Part shown: positions 32,100 to 43,900 of the stretch, piece by piece | Numbering within the stretch: position 1 is the stretch's first letter | Layout of the letters: each line of letters begins with the position of its first letter | Assembly (NCBI GenBank): GCA_905221605.1 | Contig: CAJNDS010002779.1 | Coordinates: forward strand, 858,177 to 922,176 | Direction: 5' to 3' | Length of the DNA stretch: 64,000 nt | Origin: Symbiodinium natans | Lineage: Eukaryota; Sar; Dinophyceae; Suessiales; Symbiodiniaceae | Notes under the pieces: model-generated | Database searches by the model: none | The model's input: the letters and a program-made list of their open reading frames with translations, nothing else | Told to the model about the DNA's origin: nothing | Program-made: the position numbers and the translations under genes

Positions 32100-34675
32100 A
32101 AGCGTTGGCTATTGATGCTTCCGGCGGTATCCGGTTGCTGCCGCCGCTGGGGACCTGGCTCGCCTTCTCATCGGAGATTCCGCGCAAGATCCGCAAAGCC
32201 TCGACCCTCAACCCCTTAAACCTTTGAGATGGGATCTGCCAGCACCCTAGACCCCTGCCACACAAAACCCTATTTTATGCGGGGTGCCAGAACCTCCAAA
32301 CTGCTCCCTAAGCCACAAGCCCTAAACCCTAAACCCCAAACCCGCCTAAGTGCCCATGTACCAGTATATCATATCCTAAACCCTAAACCCTAAACCCCAA
32401 ACCCTAAACCCTAAACCCTAAAAGTCTAGGACCCTGGTTTGATTCTTGATCCCAGATCCGCCAGCGCTTCGGCGATGCCTGGGGGCCAGCTGCGCAGCAT
32501 GGACGCCCACGGTTTAGGGTTTAGGGTTTAGGGTTTAGGGTTTAGGGTTTAGGTTTAGGATTGGGGTTCAGGGTTTAGGGTTATAGGGTTTTTTTAGGGT
32601 TCAGGGTTTAGGCCTAGAGGGTTTGGGGTTAGGGGTTACACTTGCGGCGGTCAGACCAAGGAGCCTGTGTTTTTTTTCTTTTGTGGGGGCTTTTTTGCTG
32701 TGGGAGAAAGCACCCACACACAAAAAAAAAAAAGCAGCACTCTTACCTCAAACCAACACCTGCTTCCATGGGTTAGTTTAAGCTTTAGACTTGGTGAGAC
32801 AAGGTACCTTCTCAGGCTGCACCCCAGAAACGCCGCTCGAAGCACTGAGTGCCTGAAACCCTGCCACCCCAGAAAAGTCTTTTGACGCCCAGTGGTTCCC
32901 TTTTCCCGTTCTTTAGTTCTTTAGGGTGCGGATTTTCTGAACAAACCCAACGAAGTAAGCAACAAGGGTAGCAGAAGCGCGTTGGAACCTGTCAATCCGT
33001 AAACTATGTTCCCTTAAAGGATATATAAAAAACACCCTAAACCGTAAACCCTAAACCCTGACTTCAAGCCCTAAACCCTAAACCCCCAAACCCAGGGGTG
33101 CAACCTTAGGGGTCTGAGGCAGAGTCCCATGAGAAGACACCACCCTAAACCCTAAACCCTAAACCCTAAACCCTAAACCTTTTAAACCCTAAACCATGCA
33201 GGAGTTGAGCTGCAGGGCCTTGGGCCTTGAAGAAGTGCACGAGGCACAGGCGGCGTGCCCAGCTTAGGGTTTAGGGTTTAGGGTTTAGGGTTTACGGTTT
33301 AGGGTCATATTGGATGTAGTATAGGGTTGAAGAATTTGTAGCGTATCGTGTAGTTTATGTCGTTTATGTTTCAGAGTTTTTTTATTGGGTTTTCTATCAT
33401 GGCTCACAGGACTTGTGGGTTTTGTTTGGGCTTCTACATGCTTGGAGGGTGTTTGGGGGTTGTTTTTAGTTTTCGGGTCTTATAGGGTGGTTTGTTGGGT
33501 TTGGGGTTTATTATCGGGGTGCTTGGCTTACAGGGCTTAGGGCATTTATAGGATGAGGGTTCGCAAGGTTTCGTTTTAGGGGTTTCGGTTTGTACCCTAA
33601 ACCTCTAAACCTCTCAACCCTAAACCTCTAACCCCTAAACCGCAACACCCTAAACCCGAAACCCGAAACCCTAGTGTTGAGTTTTCTTGGGGAGCAGGTG
33701 GACTGGCTTGGCAACTTTTAGTTTCGGCGAGAGTCCAAGGTTCAGGGTTCGGGGTTGAGGGCATCCGAAGTCACTGAAAGCCATCAAGGTTTAGGGCTTA
33801 GGGCTTAGGGTTTAGGGTTTAGGGTTTTTGGGTTTTGGGTTTTGGGTTTAGGGTTTAGGGATTCGGGCAGATAGCTCTGAGCCACCGAAACCTTACACCC
33901 GGAACCCTGAACCTTAAACCCTAACCCTCAACCATAAACCCTGAACCCTCCACCCTCAACCCTCAGCCCTCAGCCCTCAACCCTCAACCCTCAGCCCTCA
34001 GCCCTCAACCCTCAACCCGCAACTCTAACCGAGGGTTTGAAGGCGTTCTGGGGCTTGGGGCCTTGACTTCCCCCAGAGCCCTCCAAATGAGGTCCCGCGC
34101 GGCGTGTGGAAGTGCACCAAGTGCAAGCGCTACAATCCTCCTGGCAAGCTCCTGCCTGAGATTGAGGGTTTCGGGTGAGTTGAGGGCTTAGGGTTTAGGG
34201 TTTGGGGTGTAGCTGTTTAGGATTTGGGTTTAGGGCTTAGGGTCTAGATTTTCAATGCCTAAGCCCCCAAAAACCCTCAAAAGCTGGGATGCTAGCATGT
34301 CTTGAGTGTTTTTTACGGTTTTCGAGTTTCACCCGAGACAAAAACTAAGGTTTTGTGTTTGTACGGTAGGGGTCAGTTCATGATAAAGGTTCTTTTCTGG
34401 CTCCGTGAAGAGCGCGGCTAGACCACCTAGCGCAATCAATGCAATCCGCCGCGCCGGAACAGACCGGGTTGCACACGCCCCCCAATCGCAATTGCAACTG
34501 TAGTGTGGCTCAGGGTTTAGGGCTTAGGGTTTAGGGTTTAGGGTTTAGGGTTTAGGTTTAGGGTTTAGGGTTTAGGGTTTTCTCAGAAGCACTGCCAGAA
34601 GAAGGGGGACAGCCCCGACTCACCGCCAAGCGACTTTGAATCGACAAACTCGGGAGAAAGGCTGGAAAAAAGGTT
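32100..34675 (+). CDS. Multi-exon gene fragment, unknown function (exon model)
   Basis: Exons by eye: about 32,100-32,188 (EALAIDASGGIRLLPP), 32,456-32,511 (IRQRFGDAWGPAAQHG), about 33,199-33,260 (ELSCRALGLEEVHEAQ), about 34,076-34,165 (VPRGVWKCTKCKRYNP, with a CxxC pair that could be half a zinc ribbon) and about 34,580-34,670 (KHCQKKGDSPDSPPSD). The first junction is strong: ATCCGC is repeated at both boundaries and excision joins PRK to IRQRF in frame. Three exons have CCCTAAA-type DNA upstream and TTTAGGG downstream. It may be the 5' part of the thioredoxin-like gene that follows. Confidence 0.45.
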
Positions 34676-34995
34676 AGGGTTTAGGGCCGAATATAGGGGT
34701 CGGAAAATTTCCTAGTGGTGTTTCCTTATGGTCCCTTTATAAATTGATTGTGGAAATTCGATGCGGCGTTTGATATTCTTGTCCTATCTTCGACATGCAT
34801 CGCTCCTGTGCACGAACCCCCTCCCCCGAGGCAACCTAAAAAAACTCCAAACCTCTAAGCCCTAAACCCTAAACCCTAAACCCCAGAATCCCAAGCCCTA
34901 ACGATCCTCTCCCCATCCCATACGTCAGGCGCATGGAGAAGTTGGTTTGCGTTTGCGGCGTCCAACGGCCGGGAAGTGCACCAAGACCCAAGGAC

Positions 34996-35019
34996 GACAA
35001 GGCCCTTGGTGTGGTGGTG

Positions 35020-35054
<35 letters not shown>

Positions 35055-35098
35055 GGTGGTGGTGGTGGTGGTGGTGGTGGTGGTGGTGGTGGTGGTGG
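34996..35098. repeat. GGTGGT / GGTCGT tandem repeat
   Basis: Triplet-phased (GGT)n with (GGTCGT)n, readable as poly-Val or Gly/Arg. Expansion repeat; no start or neighbouring exon supports coding. Confidence 0.85.
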
Positions 35099-35330
35099 GT
35101 TTGGGTCTTACAGGGCTTTGCGATGTAGGGTTTCGTGTTTTCGGGGATTTTCAGGGTTTATGGGCCGAAAAAAAGGGGCAATCATCCACAGAATCCAAGC
35201 AAAACCGAAGCCCTGACTGAAACCCAGAGATGAGAGCTCTCCATCTAAATCGTCAGAAACCTTCAGGGTTCCTGGGAAAACTTCAGACAATCCGTGCCTG
35301 GGAAAGGAAGAAGCCGACCCCTCCCTTCCC

Positions 35331-35405
35331 CTAAACCCTAAACCCTAAACCCTAAACCCTAAACCCTAAACCCTAAACCCTAAACCCTAAACCCTAAACC
35401 CTAAA
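35331..35405. repeat. Telomere-type array (CCCTAAA)n ending at an acceptor
   Basis: About eleven units. The last bases, CTAAACTAG, supply the AG of the exon at 35,410. Confidence 0.93.
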
Positions 35406-35409
35406 CTAG

Positions 35410-37012
35410 GACCAAGATCATCCCGGGCTCACCGTGGTGGTCGCAGACTCCTTCCAGGCGGGGAAGACCATCACGTTGTTTGAGTTTCTTTATCTCGGTA
35501 GGCCCTTGGGATTTATGTTTCCCTTCTTGGGTTCAAGAGGATCATATTCAGGAATATGCTTTAGAGGGCTTTAGGGGTCATCGTAGATAGGCGTTATAGG
35601 GATCTGAGGGACGATAGCAGAACCCTAAATCATGATGCTTCGTGTTGCCTACAGCAGAGCTCTTGTCCCAATGCTCGCTGCTGAGTGGACTTGCATATGT
35701 CTCTGCAGGCTTGCTTTGCCGGAATTTGCTGCGAGGTTCATGGGGTCTGTTCCCGTTCATTCAGCCACAGCCCAGCCCAGCATGGAGGGCTTCCATGAAG
35801 GGAGAAGTCCGGTTTAACATGTTATTGGAGATGATGTTGCCTATGCCAGAGCAGTGCCGGGCCAGTTGCAGCTGGGACCCCAACCCAAGTGGAGCCTGAC
35901 CAAGACGGCCAGTGGAGCCTGACCGAGAAGGCCTTCGAGTCCTGTCTGTGCAAGGCCAGACCGCATGGTGCCGGAAGCCTTCACAAGCGGTCAGTGAGGC
36001 AGCCGGCTTTTGGTGAGAAACAAAGGCCCCAACATCGAGGTCTACGATGTCCAGGCCCAAAGAACAGCAGCTGGATGGCCAGAAGTATGGCACACATTGC
36101 AGAGAGCGGATCACCGCATTATTTTGCTTGACAATGACGCTTCCCGAGTGTCGGGGAAGGTTCTGATGAACCATGGTGTACAGTAAACTCCGAAAAGTTG
36201 GAACATCCTTATCCCCATGCCGATACCCCAAAAGCCATACAAAAGGGAATTCCCTAGCTCTACTCATCCTTAAACTATGTTCCAACTCTCTGTTTACCGT
36301 ATCCGATACTTGACCGGAGTTGATATTGGATCTTGGGGATCTAGGGACGACCTGGGAAGGCCAGGAATGCTTGAGCGAAACAAGCAAGGCTTTGCGGGAT
36401 CATGCAGTTCACCCCTACACCCTAAACCCTAAACTTTAAACCCTAAACCGTCGACTGGCATAAATTACCTCTCAAGTATTAGCTATGGTTGAAGCCTGTT
36501 TTCGCGGTGATCAGCCTTCTAAATGATACAGGCAGTTGCCTGTGGAAGAAGCCATTTCCTGATTGTAGGGTATTAGAGGATCATCTTTCAGAACATTTGG
36601 AGTTTCCAGGCTTCAGGGATTACCCTGGATTAGTTTTAGGGGCTCTGGAACGCTGTCCGCTGCTAGGAGCTTGTGATCGACAGCGACCGGGATGTCTTCC
36701 TGGACGTCTATGCGGACTGGTGTGGTCCTTGCGTGGAGGTGCAGGGTTTAGGGTACAGGGCTTTGGGCTTTGGGCTTTTGGGATCTCAGACATGGCACGG
36801 AAGGACGCAGTTCGCTTCGTGGTTTTGAGTCCTCGCATATCCCAAACAGCCGGAAAAGACTTGCCCGTGCTTCAGATGCTCAACCCTAAACCCTAAACCC
36901 TAAACCCTAAACCCTAAACCCCATGTGCCGAAACCCCTACGTGTTGATCTTGGAACTAAACTGACAGGCGAAACCCCACTTCCACAAGCTGGTGGCAAGC
37001 TCAGCCGTCTGG
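35410..37012 (+). CDS. Thioredoxin / protein disulfide isomerase-like domain, three exons
   Basis: Exon 35,410-35,457 encodes a strand ending LTVVVADSFQ. Exon 36,667-36,744 encodes ELVIDSDRDVFLDVYADWCG then PCVEVQ. Exon 36,968-37,012 encodes AKPHFHKLVASSAVW. All are whole-codon exons and join in phase 0. The order (VVV..F, D..DVF..xYAxWCGPC, then P.F.KL) is that of the redox-active thioredoxin fold of PDI-like oxidoreductases; WCGPC is the active site (PDI proper has WCGHC). This predicts thiol-disulfide exchange. No signal peptide or retention signal is visible because both ends are missing. Donors are GC after 35,457 and GT (GTTTAGGG) after 37,012. Upstream exons at 32.1-34.7 kb may belong to it. 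Confidence 0.75.
36180..36302. mobile_element. MITE-like element with GTTGGAACAT ends
   Basis: The left end (GTAAACTCCGAAAAGTTGGA, then ACAT) is complementary with few mismatches to the right end (ATGTTCCAACTCTCTGTTTA, then CC). It is about 120 bp and non-coding, in the intron between the first two thioredoxin exons. Single copy in this window. Confidence 0.6.
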
Positions 37013-37079
37013 GTTTAGGGTTTAGGGTTTAGGGTTTAGGGTTTAGGGTTTAGGGTTTAGGGTTTAGGGTTTAGGGTTT
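37013..37079. repeat. Telomere-type array (TTTAGGG)n starting at a donor
   Basis: The exon ends TGG at 37,012 and the array starts with GTTTAGGG, so the donor GT is part of the repeat. About nine to ten units. Confidence 0.93.
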
Positions 37080-37857
37080 GGAGTCCAACACGAAGCTTGA
37101 CTCTCAAAGGGTCGGAGTCCGAACCGAAGTGGTGGTGTTCATCAGGCCAACTTGCTGCGTGCCTGTGATGATATTGGCATCTGCAGCCCGGGCGCCAGTG
37201 CACAGGGGATGCGTATCTTGAGTCTTGCGGATCTTGTCATTCGGCCTTTGCACAATCCAGCTGCGCATCAGTCGGTGCGAACACAAGTTCGGTCACAAGA
37301 TCCTTCTGCTGGCAAGTTGTTTCATGTGCTGTTCATGTGAACGTCGGTGCCTCCGCAGCCATTTGAATCAAAGAGGAGCAATGAAGCATATCCCCCCTGT
37401 TCATGCCGAATTCACACCAACACTTGCGACCACATTTCCCACGAGGCCCCTGGCTTCCCAAGCCTTCAAAAACCAGCTCCCCCCAGCGAAACAGAGTTAA
37501 AACTTCACAGTATGGCCATGCTTGACATGATGATACTCCATACCAACGTTGAATGAGCCTCAAATGCCAAGCCCAAAAGGCTCATCATGGCCCCAGATGC
37601 GCTGCGGCGAGCTTCTCCCTGGCTTTGGAGCCTCTTCGTCTCCGGCCACCTGGCGCAAGGTGGGACGTCTAACGTCCCGTGGTGTGCCCCGCTTCCCGGG
37701 CGTAGCTACGGCAACCACGTGCTCCTTGTGGCCGCTGGGCGTTGATGGTTTCAGGATTCAAGTTTTTGGGGTCTAGATGGCTCACAGATGTACTTCTTGC
37801 AGTTGAGCTGTCGACGCTTGCGGATGCCGACCTCAAGCCCTGAACCCTAAACCTGAG

Positions 37858-37962
37858 CAGCCCAGTGGTACCCTCTACCCTTTTTTTGGCTATGGGTTCC
37901 CTTAGAAAATGGCCAACCCAAAAAAAGGGTGCCCTTATCAGAATATGGTTTCTGAGTTACTA
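37858..37962. mobile_element. MITE-like element, family B copy 2
   Basis: CAGCCCAGTGGTACCC at the left, GGTTTCTGAGTTACTAAG at the right. The interior shares GGCCAACCCAAAAAAAGGGT with other B copies. Confidence 0.65.
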
Positions 37963-38555
37963 AGACACCGAGCTGGTCTCAGGAGAGGGATGCTTTGAGT
38001 CACCTTCCCTTGCCGGCGGGCTCCAGCCATGATGCTGGGGATTGGGATATGGATGGCGCACCTCGGCTGACTGTAGGGGTTTGGGGTTTAGGGTTTAGGG
38101 GTTTAGGGGTTTAGGGTTGAGGGTTGAGGGTTTAGGGTTTATATAGGCGGGTTGAGGGTTAAGGGCAAGGCTGGGAGGTTTATCGGGTTTGGGGTCAGCA
38201 TCTCAGGTGCATGCAGGAGCAACTTCGTTCCAAACCCAAAGCTGTCGGATTTGAGGGAATTCTCCTGCTTAACCAGTTGGGGGTTGACGAGTTCCTCTCA
38301 TTAGAAGGGAGCCCTACTATTTGGGGTCTATAGCAGGGGTCCCTTTTTTTCGTAAACCCCAAAAATGGTTGCAGCAGGAGACTCTTGCGAAGTCTGTCGA
38401 ACCGAGTCCTGAAGCGCTTGCTCGACATCTAGAATCGAAGGTTTAGGGGGTTTAGGGTTTAGGGTTTAGGGTTTAGGGTTTAGGGTTCAGCCTCAAGAAC
38501 AACATCTGTTGGCCCCTCGAGGGGCCCAGCTATACAACCCTATCTGGGGGTTTCC

Positions 38556-38633
38556 GAAAACAGGGGGTGCCCTTGAAAGGGGTTGAATAGTATTTTGGGG
38601 TACATGTGGGGTACCCCTTCTTTTCGTAAATCC
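38556..38633. mobile_element. MITE-like element, family H copy 1
   Basis: Left GGGGGTTTCCGAAAACAGGG, right TTTTCGTAAATCCCC preceded by GGGGTACCCC, complementary over about 28 bp with mismatches. Flanked by near-direct repeats TTGGCCCCTCGAGGGGCCCA (38,509) and TTGACCCCCTCGAGGG (38,650). Related ends occur at 49,203 and 50,201. Confidence 0.5.
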
Positions 38634-38929
38634 CCATCTTTTGATTCTGTTGACCCCCTCGAGGGTGGGGCCCAGTTCGACCCTGTGATTTTTCGAGTTC
38701 ATCTCCGGTCGAGTTGAGGTAGGTTTAGGGTTCAGGGTTCAGAGTTCAGCGTTCAGGGTTCAGGGTTTAGGGTTTAGGGTTTTAGGGTTTAGGGCAGCTT
38801 CAAGTGGCCGTACTCGCAGCTCTGTTTGAACTTATTCGCTTAACCGAACCGAGTAGCCCGTGCTTACCTCTTTGACCTGAATCCATAAGATCCACACGCC
38901 AGAAGCTGTAACTGTGGGCAAATAGCCAG

Positions 38930-40939
38930 GATGTGGACGTCGTGGTGGGGGATGCGTCTGGCAGCCTGCACTACTTCGAGAACTTGGGAGACAACCTGGC
39001 AGAGCGGTCCGGACGCGACAGCCCGTTCCACTCGGTACGAGTGCCAGGCCCAGGGCGCCTAGCGGCTGTGGGGTTTCGGGTTTAGGGTTGACTTAGGGTT
39101 TAGGGTTTAGGGTTTAGGGTTTAGGGTTTAGGGTTTAGGGCTTAGGGTTTAGGTTTTAGGGTTTAGGGTTTAGGGTTTAGGGTTTAGGGTTTAGTGAATT
39201 TATTGAATTTATGTCCGGGGAAAGTTTCGAGGCATGTTTCGTTTTCGGCCTTTTGAATGATATCAAGATTAGGGGCTTGAGGGTGTAGGGTTCAAGGGCT
39301 GCGACGATGGTATCGAGTTTGCCAGAGTTTGCTGACTATTGCCATATCCGAGCGACGACCACACACGCCGCCATTCTTACTTCGAGCGATGATCACGGAT
39401 GTTCCCCCTTATACTAACAGTCCTTAATAGGGACTATAGTACCCATTACAATCCCTATTCAGGACTGTTAGTTTAAGGGGGACAATCCCAACTCAGCTGT
39501 TTAATGCAAATCTTGCACTCCGGTGCTCTCTGAACTGGGTAGATGCCGACATGCACTTAGTTGTAGAGTAGGCAACCTTTAACCTTTTTGGGTTACTATG
39601 TTCCCCTTATCATCCCAAAGGTTAACCTTTAAGACCCCTAGGTACTGGACAACTAAGTACAGTAAGGGTGTGCATCCTCAGCCTTCAACGCTTCCGAACG
39701 CGTCTGCTGAACAGAACAGCGTTTGTTCTGTGGAACCACCTTGTAGACCCTAAGCCCCAGAACCCTAAACTAACCCTAAACCCTAAACCCTAAACCCTAA
39801 ACCCTAAACCCTAAACCCTAAACCCTAAACCCTAAACCCTAAACCCTAAACCCTAAACTCTAAACCCTAAACCCTAAACCCTAAACCCTAAACCCTAAAC
39901 GCAACGCCCTGAAGCTTCCTGCAGGTCTAGCTGTGCCGCGGCTTGTGGACTGGGACGGAGATGGCGACTTAGATCTCCTAGTTGGTGCCGAGGATGGACA
40001 GGCTCCGCGTAGCCATTGGTGGTGCTGGAATTCGCAGGGCTTATTGTTGTTATTGTTATTATTTCGTTCATTCAATTATGAGTGTTTTTCTTTTTGTGGG
40101 GGGGGGGGGGGGGGGGGGGGTTCATTGGGGTTTTGGCGTGCAGTCTGCAGCTAGGCAGTTCCCTATTTTTTCTGTATCAGCAACCTCTAGAAGGCCCTCT
40201 ACAAGCCGACGGCAGACTCTCTCTTAACCACTAGAAAACACTCCCTCGACTGCACAAACTACGAATAAGAAGAAGAATCAAAATACTAAGAATAAGAACA
40301 ACAAGTCTATACATATATGGTTCCGTGTCCCGTGTCGGTACCCCCCCCCCCCACCCCCCCCCCCCCCCCCCCCCCAATGTTATCCCCCACCCCCCCCCAC
40401 CCCCCCCGCCCCACCCCCCCAAAACCCTAAACCCTAAACCCTAAACCGGGGGTGTAGCTCGAACTCGGCCTGGACGAAAGCCCGGTTTTTGACACCCGAT
40501 ATTTAACCGCCAATTCCCTGCAGAGTGTCCGAGAGGTCAGCTAAGCGGGTGGCAAAAAAAAACCCTAAACCCTAAACCCTCAACCCAAACCCCAACCACA
40601 CCACCCCACAGGGGGGCCCAAACCACAGGGGGGCGGGGCGGGGACCCTAAACAATAAACCCTAAGCCCTAAACCCTAAACCCTAAACCCTAAACCCTAAA
40701 CCCTAAACCCCAGTCCTAAACCCCAAACCCCAAACCCCAAACCCCAAACCCCAAACCCCAAACCCCAAACCCCAAACCCTAAACCCTAAACCCTAAACCC
40801 TAAGCCCTAAACCCTAAACCCTAAACCCTAAACCCTAAACCTCAACCCAAACCCCAACCACACCACCCCACAGGGGGGCCATGGGGGGGGGGTACCATGG
40901 GGGGGGGGGGGGGGGGGGGGGGGGCAGCGACGCTGCACC

Positions 40940-40970
<31 letters not shown>

Positions 40971-43900
40971 GATTTATTTACATTTATATTTATATGAATA
41001 GTTAGCTTACCCGTTTGTAGGGTTCTATTCTGCTCCCCAGAAGGCTGTGAGCTTGGGGGATTTGGAATCGTCTGCCCCCAGCGCGCCCAGCAGGTCTACT
41101 TCTACCAGCGAATCGACGAGCATGCCTTGCTCGACAGGGGTCCTGTGCAGCTTTGATTGCATGCGGATTCACGATTCAGGAGCCCGGCGACTGCTGGGAT
41201 TTTCTAGAGATTTCTGGCATTCGGTCTGTGTACAGGAAACCCTATTGTTAAACAAGCAGCATCACTTTACTTCGAGCATGATGCTCCCTGCAGATTTGGG
41301 TTTTTTGGGGTTGGGCACTCCAGGGACACTCTGGGGACGCTCTTGGGTGCGATATGGGTGACGGGCGAGGAGCAGACCGGGTGAGGAGAAGAGTTTAGCA
41401 TAAAAATCTAGCAACCCCACGCAGCGAGAGTGGGGGAGAAACTTAAGTTAGCGTACAGGGGGCAGGTGCCAGAATTCTCAAGACAACGAACGAAGCCCGC
41501 AACACCAGCTGCCATTGTTGCAGTCAGGGGTCCCCCTTTTTGCCAGGCCCTCTTCCGATGGCCATCTTTGCTTTTCATGCGGCCTTTGTCAAACAGGAAA
41601 CCCCCCCCCCTCTCCCACAACCCAACCCAAACATCTGCGCAAGGATGGCATGTGGAGAGGTTTGAGCTTTTCGGGTTGGAAAGTTCAGGGTTTGGGGTGC
41701 CAAGTCGAGGGTCAGCTGGGCTCAGTCTGGAATCCAAGTAGAAGAACAGCGGTTCCTGCATTTTGGATCCCCCCCAAACCTACCATCCTCAAGACGTGAC
41801 GCGAAACTTGCGCTCCTCGAACTCAAAAGAACTTCCCCTGATCGGCCTGCTGCGTAGACCTACGTGCCAAGCACCCCCGAAACTGCCATGCCCATCTTGG
41901 TAGCCCAGTGGTACCCTTTACCCTTATTTAGGTTCTTGGGTTCCCTTATAAAGTAACCAACCAAAAAAAGGGTGCCCTTGTTGTAATATGGTTACTGGGG
42001 CTACTAAGCCATAGACGTGCAGGCTGTAGACCTGGACCCAGCCATCAGCCCAACCTTGGGATGTTCCCCCAAAAACCAGCAGTCCTTCATAGGGATTTTC
42101 TTCACCCCCCCCCCCCAGTAGAATCCCTATGAAGGACTAGCCCTGAACCCTAAACCCTAAATCCTAAACCCTAAAGCCCCCTACCCTCCAGGTATTCCGC
42201 CCTCTCCGGTCCCTTCGGCTTCAGCGTGGTGGACTGGGACGGCGATGGTGATCTTGATCTGATCGCCTGTGGAGACAGCCCCAAACTTCGCTACTTCGAA
42301 CGTTCCCGGGCTTTTCTTTTTTTTGGGAGGGGGGGCGGGGGTGGGGGTGGGGGGGGTGGGGGTGGGGGGTTGGGGGTGGGGGGGGTGGGGGGATCCTAAA
42401 CTTTAAACCCGAAACCCTAATCTCTACACCCTAAACTCTAGCCCCGAAACCCTAAACCCGAGCTGGTTGGGATGGGCTCAGCTGTCAGTTCTTCGGATGT
42501 TGGGGGGGTGAGGGGGGGTCTCGCAGGATTTCATTGCTGGTTCGTACCAGGGTTTGGGGGCTTCCAGGGGGGGTCTAATGATTTTTTTCTGTAGGGGACC
42601 CCTTCTTTTGAATTAGAATGGGCATCATTTAAGTTACATTTTTTCGGGGAGTACAAGGGGAAACTATTGGAAAGTGTGGCAGGCTCCTTCCTGTATTAGG
42701 TGCTCCGGCGGCTTGAAACGTTTTCCAAAGTGCTAGCTTGCCATGGCAGGGGTCGTCTTGCACTGATCGTGCTACCCAAAAGCTGTAGTTGTACCTGCGG
42801 CGAGGCAGCAGTTTTAGATTTCTTTCCTGACCTAAGCTTTGAGCCCTCAGCCCTTGACCCTAAGCCTAAGCACCCGAACCACTAAGCCCTATCAGCCTTT
42901 CAAGCCGAAGATACAGTCTAGAGAAACCCTGTGCGCATCCTAGGTAAACGGTATAAAATACACTTTTTAAACACTATACCAAGCTTGAACTGCATAAACC
43001 CTTTGAAACCCTAAGCCCTAAACCCTAAACCCTAAACCCTAAACCCAGCTTGAAATCGTGGGGCTTCGCGTGCGCGCGTGGCGTCAGGTTCGGCACCGGA
43101 GGAACTCGTGGAGCTGACCGGGCTCGCGAACCCGTTTGCAGGCAGAGTCTAACTTGGGCAGTTTAGGGTTTAGGGTTTAGGGTTTAGGGTTCCATTTTTT
43201 GGTTCAAGGTTCCCTTGTAAAGCAAGGTTCCCTTGTAAAGCAACCAACCCCAAACAAGGGTGCCCTTAGAATAACATGGTTGCTAGGCTGCCAAGCTAAT
43301 TCTAGGGTTCTTAAGGGAGGGGGGTTCCAGGGAGGGGTATGTAACCCACGGTTCCCTAAGACTCCCCACTACTTCCTACTGGGGCCCTAAGCCCTGAACC
43401 GTAGGCCTTCTTCAAAAGCATGACTAACCATTTGGAGCATCCCGAACCCCTAAACCCTCAGCCCTACACCCTCTCGGAGCTTCGCAAAACGGGTTTAAGT
43501 TTTAGGGTTTAGGGTTTAGGGTTTAGGGTTTAGGGTTTAGGGTTCAGGGTTTAGGGTTTAGGGTTTAGGGTTTAGGGTTTAGGGCTGTTGACAACAACCG
43601 CTTGTTGTTCATGTCTTCGGGAGGCTTCCAGGTGCACAAGCAGGACGAAGCCTGCCACATCCACACTGCGGACTGGGATGGGGACGGTGATGCAGACTTC
43701 ATGCACCTTCGCTGGTGTATTATTTGGGGGCTGCCGGCACCCGAACAAAGTTAGTTAGCTAGTTCTTCATGCACCTTCGCTGGTGTATTGGGGCATCGGG
43801 CTGCGGGTTTAGGATGTTTTATTTGGCATGCAGGCGGGTTTGCCAACGTAGACACGTGTATAAGCAGATGTTTTCATGGACTGGGATATCATTTCAGATC

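Larger units (their letters stand above)
37080..38929. other. Region with only weak coding hints
   Basis: A frame at about 37,588-37,740 (APDALRRASPWLWSLF) might be an exon of the thioredoxin-like gene. Otherwise I see TTTAGGG variants (38,085-38,140, 38,440-38,488, 38,725-38,795) and two MITE-like elements (37,858 and 38,556). Confidence 0.4.
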
